Of a stretch of 64,000 nt of DNA, positions 26,186 through 34,103 are shown piece by piece. The notes beneath the pieces were generated by a model that saw only the letters and a list, made by a program, of their open reading frames with translations, had not been told where the DNA came from and searched no databases. The stretch spans positions 1 through 64,000 of the forward strand of contig CAJUNB010000005.1 of NCBI GenBank assembly GCA_910587635.1, read 5' to 3'. Each line of letters starts with the position of its first letter. Position 1 is the stretch's first letter. The DNA is from an uncultured Lachnospiraceae bacterium (GTDB lineage: Bacteria > Bacillota > Clostridia > Lachnospirales > Lachnospiraceae). The translations under genes were made by a program, and so were the position numbers.

Positions 26186-27643
26186 ATGATGGAAAAGAAA
26201 AATATATGGGAAACCTATGATGAAAAACAGCTCCGGGAGATGGAGCATTTTACGAAAGAATACATGCAGTTTCTGGACGAGGGAAAGACGGAGCGGGAAT
26301 GCATCGACAGCATCGTCAATACGATTGAAAAGGAAGGCTATGTGGAACTGGCAGATCTGCAGAAGAAGAAACAGACAGTGAAGCCGGGGGATAAAGTGTA
26401 TGCAGTCTGCATGAACAAGACGATCGTCATGTTCCATGTGGGCAGACGGCCTCTGGAAGAAGGAATGAACATCCTGGGAGCCCATGTGGATTCTCCCCGG
26501 CTGGATATCAAGCAGGACCCTCTCTATGAGGATGGGGGATTTGCCTATCTGGATACCCACTATTATGGCGGCGTAAAGAAATATCAGTGGGTGACGATTC
26601 CTCTGGCGCTCCATGGCGTTGTCATCAAAAAGGACGGCACGACAGTGGAAGTGAAGATCGGGGAGGAAGAGGACGATCCGGTATTTTTCATCTCTGATTT
26701 GCTCATTCATCTGGCAGCGGAGCAGATGGAGAAAAAGGCCAACAAAGTCATCGAAGGCGAGGCGCTGGATCTGATCGTAGGGAACAGGCCGCTAAAACTG
26801 ACGGAGGCGGAAGATGCCGATGTGGCAGCAAATGCTGTCGGCGGAGCCGGTGAAGATACTGATCAGAAGAAAAAAGATCCGGTAAAACAGGGTGTTCTGA
26901 AAATATTGAAGGAAAATTACGGAATAGAAGAGGAAGACTTTCTCTCTGCAGAGCTGGAAGTCGTGCCGGCAGGCCGGGCGAGAGAAGCCGGATTTGACCG
27001 GAGTATGATTCTGGCCTATGGTCAGGATGACAGGGTATGTGCTTTCGCGTCTCTGAAGGCGATGCTGGAGCTGGAAAACCCGGAAAAAACGGCTTGCTGT
27101 ATCCTGGTAGACAAAGAAGAGATCGGCAGTGTAGGAGCTACAGGCATGCGTTCTCAATTTTTTGAAAACAGTGTGGCGGAACTGCTGGCGCTGTGCGGGG
27201 GATATGGAGATCTGGCACTGCGCAGATGCCTGGCAGCATCTATGATGCTTTCTTCTGATGTGAGCAGTGCTTTTGACCCGACATATGCTTCCAGCTTCGA
27301 TAAGAAAAATGTGGCTTATCTGGGAAACGGCATGGTGTTCAATAAATTTACAGGTTCCAGAGGAAAGTCCGGTTCTAATGATGCCAATGCAGAGTATATT
27401 GCCTATATCCGCAATATTTTTGAACAGGAAAATGTCCGTTTCCAGACGGCCGAACTTGGCAAGGTAGATCTGGGCGGCGGCGGAACGATCGCCTATATTC
27501 TGGCGCTGTACGGGATGCAGGTTATTGACAGCGGTGTGGCGGTTCTGAATATGCACGCGCCCTGGGAGGCTACCAGCAAGGTAGATGTCTATGAGACAAA
27601 GCGGGGCTATGGAGCATTTTTAAAATACAATGGAATGGAATAG
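26186..27643 (+). CDS. M18 family aminopeptidase
   Basis: A 485-residue dinuclear zinc aminopeptidase of the aspartyl/aminopeptidase I type. Metal-ligand motifs are GAHVDSPRLD, YGQDDRVCAF, KEEIGSVGA and the C-terminal LNMHAPWE. TDQKKKDPVK in a charged insert near residue 225 is a typical variable region. Start ATG 26186 (or 26189, adjacent in frame) after AGAAGGAG. Cytoplasmic peptide turnover. The downstream queA begins 13 nt after the stop, so they are probably co-transcribed. Confidence 0.93.
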   Translation: MMEKKNIWETYDEKQLREMEHFTKEYMQFLDEGKTERECIDSIVNTIEKEGYVELADLQKKKQTVKPGDKVYAVCMNKTIVMFHVGRRPLEEGMNILGAHVDSPRLDIKQDPLYEDGGFAYLDTHYYGGVKKYQWVTIPLALHGVVIKKDGTTVEVKIGEEEDDPVFFISDLLIHLAAEQMEKKANKVIEGEALDLIVGNRPLKLTEAEDADVAANAVGGAGEDTDQKKKDPVKQGVLKILKENYGIEEEDFLSAELEVVPAGRAREAGFDRSMILAYGQDDRVCAFASLKAMLELENPEKTACCILVDKEEIGSVGATGMRSQFFENSVAELLALCGGYGDLALRRCLAASMMLSSDVSSAFDPTYASSFDKKNVAYLGNGMVFNKFTGSRGKSGSNDANAEYIAYIRNIFEQENVRFQTAELGKVDLGGGGTIAYILALYGMQVIDSGVAVLNMHAPWEATSKVDVYETKRGYGAFLKYNGME

Positions 27644-27656
27644 GACGGAAGGAGCA

Positions 27657-28691
27657 ATGGAAGGGCTCAGAACTTCAGATTATGATTTCGCTCTGCCCAA
27701 GGAGCTGATTGCACAGGATCCTCTGGCGGAGCGGAGCAGCTCCCGGCTATTGGTACTGGATAAGGAGACGGGGGCAAGGACACATCATCAGTTTCGGGAG
27801 ATTATGGATTTTCTGCGGGCGGGAGACTGTCTTGTCTTGAACAATACAAAAGTAATTCCGGCCCGGCTCTATGGCAGTAAAAAAGAGACCGGTGCGGCGA
27901 TCGAAGTGCTGCTGCTGAAAAGACGAAAGGGCGATGTGTGGGAGACATTAATAAAGCCGGGGAAAAAGGCGAAACCGGGGACGGAGCTTGTCTTTGGGAA
28001 CGGTGCATTGACAGCGCAGGTGGTAGATGTCGTGGAGGAAGGCAACCGGCTGATACAGTTCCGGTATGAGGGCATCTGGGAAGAGCTGCTGGACCGGCTG
28101 GGAGAGATGCCGCTGCCTCCCTATATTACTCATAAATTACAGGATAAAAACCGGTACCAGACGGTGTATGCCAAATATGAAGGTTCCGCCGCGGCGCCCA
28201 CGGCAGGGCTCCATTTTACGGAGGAACTTTTACATAAGATAGAAAAGATGGGTGTTTCTCTCGCCTGTGTGACGCTCCATGTGGGCCTGGGAACATTCCG
28301 CCCTGTGAAGGTAGAGAATGTGACGGAGCATCACATGCATTCGGAATACTACGAAGTGACTGAGGAGGCGGCGGGGTGTATCAACGATACGAAGAGAAAC
28401 GGCGGACGGGTGATCTGTGTAGGTACTACAAGCTGCCGGACGATTGAGAGTGCTGCGGATGCATCAGGTATCGTACAGCCCGGGTGCGGCAATACGGAAA
28501 TCTTTATCTACCCCGGTTATCGGTTTCGGGTGTTGGACGGGCTGATTACGAATTTTCATCTGCCTCAGTCCACTCTTCTGATGCTCGTATCGGCACTGGC
28601 AGGCAGGGGGCACGTGCTGGCGGCCTATGAGGAGGCGGTGCGGGAGCGGTACCGTTTTTTCAGTTTTGGGGATGCGATGTTTGTGATTTAA
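27657..28691 (+). CDS. queA: S-adenosylmethionine:tRNA ribosyltransferase-isomerase
   Basis: A 344-residue enzyme that transfers and isomerises the ribosyl part of SAM onto preQ1 in tRNA to make epoxyqueuosine. Family motifs include DYDFALPKELIAQ, VLNNTKVIPARLYG, AAPTAGLHFTEELL, VTLHVGLGTFRPV and TNFHLPQSTLLMLVSA. ATG 27657 follows GGAAGGAG; the frame upstream overlaps the peptidase. The usual partners tgt and ruvB are absent here. A terminator follows. Confidence 0.95.
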   Translation: MEGLRTSDYDFALPKELIAQDPLAERSSSRLLVLDKETGARTHHQFREIMDFLRAGDCLVLNNTKVIPARLYGSKKETGAAIEVLLLKRRKGDVWETLIKPGKKAKPGTELVFGNGALTAQVVDVVEEGNRLIQFRYEGIWEELLDRLGEMPLPPYITHKLQDKNRYQTVYAKYEGSAAAPTAGLHFTEELLHKIEKMGVSLACVTLHVGLGTFRPVKVENVTEHHMHSEYYEVTEEAAGCINDTKRNGGRVICVGTTSCRTIESAADASGIVQPGCGNTEIFIYPGYRFRVLDGLITNFHLPQSTLLMLVSALAGRGHVLAAYEEAVRERYRFFSFGDAMFVI

Positions 28692-28731
28692 CACCGTTTT
28701 CGTACATTTGTAAACAGGGATAAATTCAGAA

Positions 28732-28764
28732 AAAAGGCTTAGGAATGGGATTCCTGGGCCTTTT
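28732..28764 (+). terminator. rho-independent terminator after queA
   Basis: AAAAGGCTTAGGAA-TGGGA-TTCCTGGGCCTTTT: a 14-bp stem with one T-G and one mismatch, ending in a T-run. It closes the clear host region; mobile or border genes begin after it. Confidence 0.82.
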
Positions 28765-28795
28765 GTGAATAAAATGTTAATTGGAAAAATACTGC

Positions 28796-28826
28796 TTGAC
28801 GTGAGGCACATTCGCACGCTAAAGTA
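28796..28826 (+). promoter_or_regulatory. predicted toxin-antitoxin promoter
   Basis: TTGACG (28796-28801), an 18-nt spacer and TAAAGT (28820-28825). The stretch CGCTAAAGTA (28817-28826) is identical to that at 33091-33100 in the prophage rightward promoter, which also uses an 18-nt spacer. Confidence 0.5.
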
Positions 28827-28851
28827 TAGTTATCGAAAGGGGGAACCCAAT

Positions 28852-29094
28852 ATGCCGAACATCATTTACACCAAAAAGGCAAGGAAAAGCATCAAGTCCC
28901 TGGATATAAGAGTGAAAGACAGGGTAAAAGATGGAATTGAAAAAATTCCTTTTGGAGATATTAAAAAGTTACAAGGTTATTCAAATTTATATCGGCTCCG
29001 GATCGGCGATTACCGGGTTATCTACCAGATGGAGCATGACACAATAATCATTGATGCTGTACTGCCCAGAGGCGAAGCATATAAAGGATTGTAG
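28852..29094 (+). CDS. RelE/ParE-family toxin
   Basis: An 80-residue toxin of the RelE/ParE superfamily, which cleaves mRNA on the ribosome or poisons gyrase. IIYTKKARKSIKSLD at the N-terminus, the central LQGYSNLYRLRIGDYRVIYQ strand pair and the closing DAVLPRGEAY are characteristic. ATG 28852 follows AAAGGGGG; the frame is open to 28765 but that part overlaps the promoter. It precedes its antitoxin, the reverse of classic relBE. Confidence 0.88.
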   Translation: MPNIIYTKKARKSIKSLDIRVKDRVKDGIEKIPFGDIKKLQGYSNLYRLRIGDYRVIYQMEHDTIIIDAVLPRGEAYKGL

Positions 29095-29105
29095 GAGGTG
29101 GTTTT

Positions 29106-29294
29106 ATGAGCAGAGATACATTGCGTGGCCTGGTTGAGATTGTAGACGAAAAAGAAATTGATACAGTCTGCCGGATTCTCTTAAAATTTGTTGAGGAGGA
29201 TGCCGCATTGCCGGATGAAGTAGAAGCAATCAGAGAAGCCAGACGGGAAATCGAAAGAGGAGAGTTATTTTCTCACGAAGATGTGTGGGCGTAA
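29106..29294 (+). CDS. antitoxin of the RelE-type pair
   Basis: A 62-residue acidic protein 11 nt after the toxin with AGGAGGT before the ATG. The C-terminus AIREARREIERGELFSHEDVW is the toxin-wrapping tail common to RelB/Phd-like partners. The N-terminal half (DTLRGLVEIVDEKEID) is probably the dimerisation part; no clear DNA-binding motif is visible. Identified by size, position and tail. Confidence 0.75.
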   Translation: MSRDTLRGLVEIVDEKEIDTVCRILLKFVEEDAALPDEVEAIREARREIERGELFSHEDVWA

Positions 29295-29322
29295 AGAGAT
29301 AAGGAAATAGGAGAAAAAGAGA

Positions 29323-29354
29323 GCAGCCGGAAACTTTACCAGAGGATCGGCTGC
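29323..29354 (+). terminator. hairpin after toxin-antitoxin operon
   Basis: GCAGCCG (29323-29329) and CGGCTGC (29348-29354) form a 7-bp stem with an 18-nt loop. The tail CCTTATATCC is only weakly T-rich, so termination may be partial. Confidence 0.5.
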
Positions 29355-29383
29355 CCTTATATCCTCTCCGCAACCAATTAAGC

Positions 29384-29415
29384 GAAAGGATGTGAAGTCA
29401 TAGTATCATCCTTTC
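29384..29415. repeat. perfect 9-bp inverted repeat near prophage left edge
   Basis: GAAAGGATG (29384-29392) and CATCCTTTC (29407-29415) with a 14-nt centre. It could be an operator for the downstream Rha-like gene, a hairpin, or part of a recombinase site. It precedes a GAGAAAGGGTG ribosome binding site region by about 15 nt. Confidence 0.5.
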
Positions 29416-29448
29416 ATAAAATAATCAAGAGAGAAAGGGTGATTTTTT

Positions 29449-30084
29449 ATGTCTAAAGAGGAAAAGAACATTGTAGTAAACACGATGCAGATAGCAGATA
29501 CTTTGAAATGCCAGCATCATAAGATTATGAAAAGGTTAGATGCCTACTTGAAACGGCATCCGGAACATAAAGCAAATATTCTTCTTTCACAGTATGAAGT
29601 AGGAACGGGCAGGTTTTACAAAATGTATGACCTGACACAAAAAGGGCTCCAGATTTACTTGAAAATGAGATACGAGGATGCTGGCAGAAACAGTCCCCAG
29701 ACTATGGCCGGATTGCAGCAACTCGGAAAACTTTTGAAAGAGGAGGAGCCGTTGACCGGGGAAACCCCTGATCCTGGGATCAATGTTCTTCCAAAAGACC
29801 AGGGACGTACACAGATTGCCGGAGTGGATGAATTGTATCAATTATACCGTGATAGAGCAAATACCCGTCCTGATCCATCTAATGTCAGAATACCAGAGGA
29901 GGAGTGCGAAAGGTGGGCGAGGAACGCATCTATTAACGGTGAACAGGAATGGGGCCGGATCATGGAATCCGTATATGAATATGGCGACAGCCGGGAATTG
30001 AACGGCTACCGGGCTGGATTCAATATGGCTTTCCAGATTGTAATAGGATTGATTACTTTTGGTGCGGAAACAGCAAAATGCTAA
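29449..30084 (+). CDS. Rha-family phage regulatory protein
   Basis: A 211-residue protein. Residues 8-70 (NTMQIADTLKCQHHKIMKRLD and FYKMYDLTQKGLQIYLKM) match the Rha N-terminal domain of temperate phage regulators. A Pro/Glu linker and a C-terminal helical region (about 125-211) follow. Rha proteins interfere with growth of some phages and are often antirepressor-like. AAAGGGTG precedes the ATG. It converges with the recombinase. Whether it belongs to this prophage or to a remnant beside it is open. Confidence 0.72.
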   Translation: MSKEEKNIVVNTMQIADTLKCQHHKIMKRLDAYLKRHPEHKANILLSQYEVGTGRFYKMYDLTQKGLQIYLKMRYEDAGRNSPQTMAGLQQLGKLLKEEEPLTGETPDPGINVLPKDQGRTQIAGVDELYQLYRDRANTRPDPSNVRIPEEECERWARNASINGEQEWGRIMESVYEYGDSRELNGYRAGFNMAFQIVIGLITFGAETAKC

Positions 30085-30090
30085 AATAGG

Positions 30091-30118
30091 AGCCAGGGAA
30101 GAAAACCCCTGGCTTTTA
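30091..30118. terminator. bidirectional terminator between Rha gene and recombinase
   Basis: AGCCAGGG (30091-30098) and CCCTGGCT (30107-30114) form a perfect 8-bp stem followed by a T-run on the plus strand. It directly abuts the recombinase stop codon on the minus strand. Confidence 0.82.
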
Positions 30119-31867
30119 TTATGCCTTGTAAATAAATTTATGGGTAAGCCCGTTCCTGAACACTATGGATGAAATACGTCCGTCAATAACCATTACGGAA
30201 TCCAAGATAGTTTCCATGTAAGTTTTTAATATCTCCGGAGATACTGACTGTGCAAGTTTTTTGAAATAGATATACTGCCGATCAGAAAGCTCTTTGGAAA
30301 TCAAAAGGTGGCTTGCCTGTTTAACAAATTCTTCATCGGATAGAACTGAATCGGCTCCCCTGGAAACCATGCCGAGCATCGAGTTCACATCCTCCAGATT
30401 CTTTGATATTTCACTCTTTTTGATGATAAATTCCTTTTCTGATATAGGTGAATCGGAGTAAAGGAAAAGGTTCTGCAGGCGCTTCAAAGCCCTTTCGTGT
30501 TTTTCTTTTTCCCTCCGGAGCTTTTCGATCTCCGGATCAACAGCAGCTCTTTTCTTTCGTGGCTTCCTGATAGCAAAGGTATAGGAATCATCGGAGCCGT
30601 ATCTGGAGAGCAGATTATAAAACTCATTAAGGCCGTTTTCCTCCACATGCTCCACTTCCGCAAAGGTTGATCCGAATAAGAGCTTTTTTTCCAGAGCCTC
30701 CGGGTTTCGTATCTTTGAAAACCCGGATTTTGCATTGAGCATGTTCAGAATATAGTTTATGACAAATTCTCCGATTATCAGGTCATTTACAGATGGATTG
30801 TCACAGTCTTTTGTCTTTCTTCTTTTGGGGCAGCTATATGTTGAGGTCCTATATCCGTCAGCATGGAGCCGACCAGGAGTGGAGGTCATTTTGCTTCCGC
30901 ATTTTCCACAGTAAACAATTCCAGAAAACAAATGTATATTGTCTGTGCTGTGTGGACGCCCTATGGGATTTTCAAAACTGCGTAAATTTTTTTTCAATAG
31001 CTGGAGCATGGCTTTGTGTTCCTCCAGAGTAAAGATTGCCGGGTGATGGTCTGGCACCAGCACCCATTCTTCTTCTGGATTTTCTGTACGCCGCTCTGTA
31101 CCCTTGTAACGATTGTATCTGTATATCCCGGCGTAAAACGGACTGGATGCTATGATCCATACAGCAGTAGGCGACCACTCCGCATCCGCACGGGTTTTGA
31201 ATCCGGATTCATTCAGGAACCTTGCCGTATGAGTAAGAGATTTGCTTTCCAAGTAGTCTTTTTTGAGGAGTTGGCAAATTCTTTCTTCATCCTCCCGGAT
31301 GGAGAACTCTTTCCTTTCTGGATCATAGTCATACCCGTAAGGAACACGGCCACCGTTCCACTGACCGTTGCTTGCCCTGGAGATCATGGCGGCGGTGACA
31401 CGTTCAGAAGTCATATTACGCTCCAATTCCGCAAATACAAGGATAATTTTAAGCATGGCTTCCCCTATGGCGGTGGATGTGTCAAATTGTTCGTTTTTAC
31501 TGACAAAGGTAACGCGCAATTCCTGGAGTTCCTCATACATTTCAGCAAAATCCAGCAGGTTCCGGGAGATGCGGTCAATTTTCCATACCAGGATGTGGGT
31601 AAACTCCCCTTTTCTGGTTCTTTGCATCATTTCTTGAAATGCTGGACGATCTGTATTCTTTCCTGAATACCCGGCATCCTCAAATATCTCATATTCCTCA
31701 ATTCCCAGAACCAGCTCCGCATATGCAATCAGGTCTTTGCGCTGCATCGGCAGAGAATCCCGGTCAATTTGATATGTGGTTGATACTCGAATATAGATTG
31801 CTACCTTTTTAGCTCTGGAAAGTTTCTGAATGGCTTTTCCAGGCATTTTTCTTCTTGTCCTACTCAT
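30119..31867 (-). CDS. large serine recombinase (prophage integrase)
   Basis: A 582-residue site-specific recombinase. The resolvase domain holds the nucleophile in YIRVSTTYQ, then EIFEDAGYSGKNTDRPAF and VWKIDRISRNLLD. The recombinase domain (about 185-290) includes VPYGYDYD. A zinc ribbon follows with YCGKCGSKM and YSCPKRRKTKDC. A coiled coil near 440-500 is the usual intasome-contact region. GAGGGA precedes the ATG. It should integrate and excise the prophage. No excisionase-like directionality factor was recognised. Confidence 0.93.
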   Translation of the reverse strand: MSRTRRKMPGKAIQKLSRAKKVAIYIRVSTTYQIDRDSLPMQRKDLIAYAELVLGIEEYEIFEDAGYSGKNTDRPAFQEMMQRTRKGEFTHILVWKIDRISRNLLDFAEMYEELQELRVTFVSKNEQFDTSTAIGEAMLKIILVFAELERNMTSERVTAAMISRASNGQWNGGRVPYGYDYDPERKEFSIREDEERICQLLKKDYLESKSLTHTARFLNESGFKTRADAEWSPTAVWIIASSPFYAGIYRYNRYKGTERRTENPEEEWVLVPDHHPAIFTLEEHKAMLQLLKKNLRSFENPIGRPHSTDNIHLFSGIVYCGKCGSKMTSTPGRLHADGYRTSTYSCPKRRKTKDCDNPSVNDLIIGEFVINYILNMLNAKSGFSKIRNPEALEKKLLFGSTFAEVEHVEENGLNEFYNLLSRYGSDDSYTFAIRKPRKKRAAVDPEIEKLRREKEKHERALKRLQNLFLYSDSPISEKEFIIKKSEISKNLEDVNSMLGMVSRGADSVLSDEEFVKQASHLLISKELSDRQYIYFKKLAQSVSPEILKTYMETILDSVMVIDGRISSIVFRNGLTHKFIYKA

Positions 31868-31888
31868 TCTATCCCTCGCAAAGAAAAA

Positions 31889-31905
31889 GCCCCTCCTGGG
31901 GCTAT
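31889..31905. terminator. short hairpin before recombinase gene
   Basis: AGCCCC-TCCT-GGGGCT lies between the 54-residue gene and the recombinase. On the minus strand it is followed by TTTTTCTTTG, so it could attenuate readthrough from the repressor operon into the recombinase. Confidence 0.55.
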
Positions 31906-32066
31906 ATTCTATCTATTTGGCTTGCGTATTTATTCAGAGCCGCCCATACCACATTTTTATCATCGGAGCTGGCTAATTGATAACAAGCTATAAGGCGTTG
32001 CAGTTCAATTTTTTCCGCTTCCCTATCAGCAGGAACGGCCTTTTCGGTATTTGGATCATATGACAT
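31902..32066 (-). CDS. small acidic protein, unknown function
   Basis: A 54-residue frame starting MSYDPNTEKAVPADREAEK and ending KYASQIDRI. A textbook AAGGAGG lies 8 nt before the ATG on the minus strand, which is the main support. It lies between the nuclease-like gene and the recombinase, 34 nt upstream of the latter. It is predicted helical and soluble. It could be a small DNA-binding or directionality factor, but nothing in the sequence proves this. Confidence 0.7.
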   Translation of the reverse strand: MSYDPNTEKAVPADREAEKIELQRLIACYQLASSDDKNVVWAALNKYASQIDRI

Positions 32067-32092
32067 GTCAATTCCTCCTTTTATGATTGAGT

Positions 32093-32635
32093 CTATGTAT
32101 TTACGAACTTCGGCATATTTTTTCGGGGGGGGGTAAAACGCTTTATAGCAGACAGCGACAAGGTTTTTTGATTCCCGAAAATTTTATTGATAGTTTCCGT
32201 TGGAACAATATAAAAATCCCATTTATCAAGATTGGAAATGTCAATATCAGAGATAAGGACAAATATATAAATATCAGAGTTCCGCTTCCGAGAAGTCCAG
32301 TCCCCTCCAATGACATGTTTGTGCTTTGGCTCAATACTGTATGTAATTCTCTGGTTTATGGCATACTCATACTGAAAACCATGTCTGTTTTTACGAGTGA
32401 AAAGGGAAGCGGACTTTACCTCTATTCTTTTTCCCTGATATTCTAAATCGTAAGCATCCCAGATGTTCCGCTCATTCTCGATCCCAAGAGCTTTCATAAT
32501 TATAAATTCGGCCATCCCACCACGGATAGAACCGTCTAGCGTATAAGAAGCGAACCACTCCCAGAAATCAATAGAACCAAAACCGGCAGGATTTCCGGAA
32601 ATATGAAATTGTGTATTGCGGTTGAAATCATACAT
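32093..32635 (-). CDS. putative PD-(D/E)XK nuclease in the lysogeny operon
   Basis: A 180-residue protein of no named family. GGMAEFIIMKALGI, WDAYDLEYQGKR and IEVKSAS form a spaced E..D..(E)xK pattern like the active site of restriction-type nucleases. A strand YIFVLIS follows. GAGGAAATAGG precedes the ATG. It lies between the repressor and the recombinase on the same strand, so it is likely expressed in the lysogen. No methyltransferase partner is adjacent. A run of nine C (coding strand; 32125-32133) sits about 11 codons before the stop and could change the C-terminus by slippage. Confidence 0.6.
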   Translation of the reverse strand: MYDFNRNTQFHISGNPAGFGSIDFWEWFASYTLDGSIRGGMAEFIIMKALGIENERNIWDAYDLEYQGKRIEVKSASLFTRKNRHGFQYEYAINQRITYSIEPKHKHVIGGDWTSRKRNSDIYIFVLISDIDISNLDKWDFYIVPTETINKIFGNQKTLSLSAIKRFTPPRKNMPKFVNT

Positions 32636-32687
32636 TACCTATTTCCTCGTTTCTGGCCGATTTTCCACAAAAGGTATTCTGGGGAGA

Positions 32688-33029
32688 TTATGCTTTTTTC
32701 TGGTCTGCAAATTTCTCCGGTACTACCATGTGAGTACGCAGAAAATCTTTGCACATTTCCTGTTTGTCCTCTGGAATGAGGGCAATGATATTTAACCATT
32801 CCCGATCTGATTCAGACAACGCACTATCGAGCCGTGACTTTTCCAAAGTTATTAAATAATCAAGTGACACTCCGAGTTTACGAGCGATGGCAAGAGCCAT
32901 TTCAATATTAGGAACGGAACCGCTTTTCCATTTGCTTACGTTTCCTGTACTATATCCAAGCTCTTTGAGAATGACGGTGGGAGAGGTCCCTTTATCCCGG
33001 CAAATCTTGTAGATATTATCATAAAACAT
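32688..33029 (-). CDS. C1-like prophage repressor (XRE family)
   Basis: A 113-residue protein with an N-terminal HTH (about 5-60): SPTVILKELGYSTGNVSKWKSG and ARKLGVSLDYLITLE. The C-terminal 50 residues are helical (EDKQEMCKDFLRTHM). GAGGAGG precedes the ATG. It is divergent from a Cro-like gene across the control region, the classic temperate switch. No LexA-type peptidase domain is present, so induction is not by RecA-driven self-cleavage. Confidence 0.87.
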   Translation of the reverse strand: MFYDNIYKICRDKGTSPTVILKELGYSTGNVSKWKSGSVPNIEMALAIARKLGVSLDYLITLEKSRLDSALSESDREWLNIIALIPEDKQEMCKDFLRTHMVVPEKFADQKKA

Positions 33030-33203
33030 AAAATCCTCCTCTTATAACGCACTAAAATAAAAATAATGCTTGACACAACGTACCAAAGTGCGCTAAAGTA
33101 ACAAATGTAAAATGAAATTGAGAACGAAAAAAACACTAAAAAACATAATCTATTTCATTTTAGACCAAAACCGTACAAATGTAAAGAAAAGGAGGGTGTC
33201 TGG
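33030..33203. promoter_or_regulatory. lysis-lysogeny control region
   Basis: The rightward promoter TTGACA (33070-33075), 18 nt, TAAAGT (33094-33099) is overlapped by possible repressor sites. Related motifs GCACTAAAATA (33049-33059), GCGCTAAAGTA and ACACTAAAAAA (near 33131) occur in the same orientation. CGCACT (33048-33053) and AGTGCG (33087-33092) form an inverted pair. Confidence 0.6.
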
Positions 33204-33413
33204 ATGGCAAAAAAGTTGTCGCCCTGGTGTAAATTGGCGAAAATAACGCTGATTAAAAGGGATTTAGATATGAACGATCTGGCAAGAAGTCTGGAAATGT
33301 CAAGACCGTATGTATCTTCTATCCTGAATGGACGGGTGTACAGCCCAGTTGCCGTAAAAAAAATCAGTGATTTTCTGCAAATACCGGATGCAGAGAGTGA
33401 ATTGGAAGTCTAA
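33204..33413 (+). CDS. Cro-like HTH protein
   Basis: A 69-residue helix-turn-helix protein: DMNDLARSLEMSRPYVSSILNGR is the recognition unit, followed by SPVAVKKISDFLQI. AAGGAGGGTG precedes the ATG. First gene of the rightward early transcript, where Cro of other phages sits, so it probably counters the repressor at the shared operators. Confidence 0.82.
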   Translation: MAKKLSPWCKLAKITLIKRDLDMNDLARSLEMSRPYVSSILNGRVYSPVAVKKISDFLQIPDAESELEV

Positions 33414-33445
33414 GGATATTATACGGTAACGGAGGGTTGAGGAAA

Positions 33446-33958
33446 ATGGAGAGTAACTGTACGAAATGCAATGAAAACATATACTTTGCTTGCAGAAAAG
33501 CGGCAGCTTCATACAATGACAAATTGAGTAGCCGGGAAAGTGCAGCGGAGCTTTTGGGAATATCTCCATCAACTCTTGCGAATCACGAGTTGGGGATCAC
33601 AAAAAATGTTCCCGTTGACACAGTTGTAATGATGGCCGACCTATACCATGCTCCACAACTGAAAAATCTGTACTGCAAAAATGAGTGTCCAATCGGAAAA
33701 GGGCTTCCGGTTGCTACGGAATTTAACAGTCTGGAGGGAATCACCGTAAGGCTCCTGGGGAATCTGGATGATGATGAAATCCGGAACATGAAAAAGCGAT
33801 TGTTAAATATTGCGGCAGATGGAAAGGTGGATGAAAAAGAAAGGGGAGAATTTGAGGCGATCATGAAAAACCTGGACGCCCTCGCTAAAACAATTTCTGA
33901 ATTACGGATGTTGGCAGAGAAGTATTTGGAAAGGAGCGGAGGAAATGGAGCTGATTGA
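33446..33958 (+). CDS. XRE-family regulator with cysteine motifs
   Basis: A 170-residue protein. SSRESAAELLGISPSTLANHELG is a helix-turn-helix. Flanking CTKC and later YCKNECPIGKG could bind metal. The C-terminal half is helical and charged. ATG 33446 lies 10 nt after GGAGG; an in-frame TTG at 33437 is too close to that site. It overlaps the next small gene by 14 nt, so the early genes are tightly coupled. Confidence 0.75.
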   Translation: MESNCTKCNENIYFACRKAAASYNDKLSSRESAAELLGISPSTLANHELGITKNVPVDTVVMMADLYHAPQLKNLYCKNECPIGKGLPVATEFNSLEGITVRLLGNLDDDEIRNMKKRLLNIAADGKVDEKERGEFEAIMKNLDALAKTISELRMLAEKYLERSGGNGAD

Positions 33959-34103
33959 TAGGTTAAGGGAAATTATGAAAAACAATTACGGTATCGAAAC
34001 GGATAATGATCTCATTGAAGCGGCTGAAAATCATACAGGAATAGACCTGGGAATATTTGTAACACCGCTACGGGAGGAGGAGGTATGTGCAAAGGCGATT
34101 TAA
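33945..34103 (+). CDS. small phage protein, unknown function
   Basis: A 52-residue frame, MELIDRLREIMKN to VCAKAI, with AAGGAGCGGAGG just before its ATG and a 14-nt overlap with the preceding regulator. It overlaps the next small gene by 19 nt. Acidic and helical. Supported by the ribosome binding site and by the overlapping layout typical of phage early genes. Confidence 0.6.
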   Translation: MELIDRLREIMKNNYGIETDNDLIEAAENHTGIDLGIFVTPLREEEVCAKAI

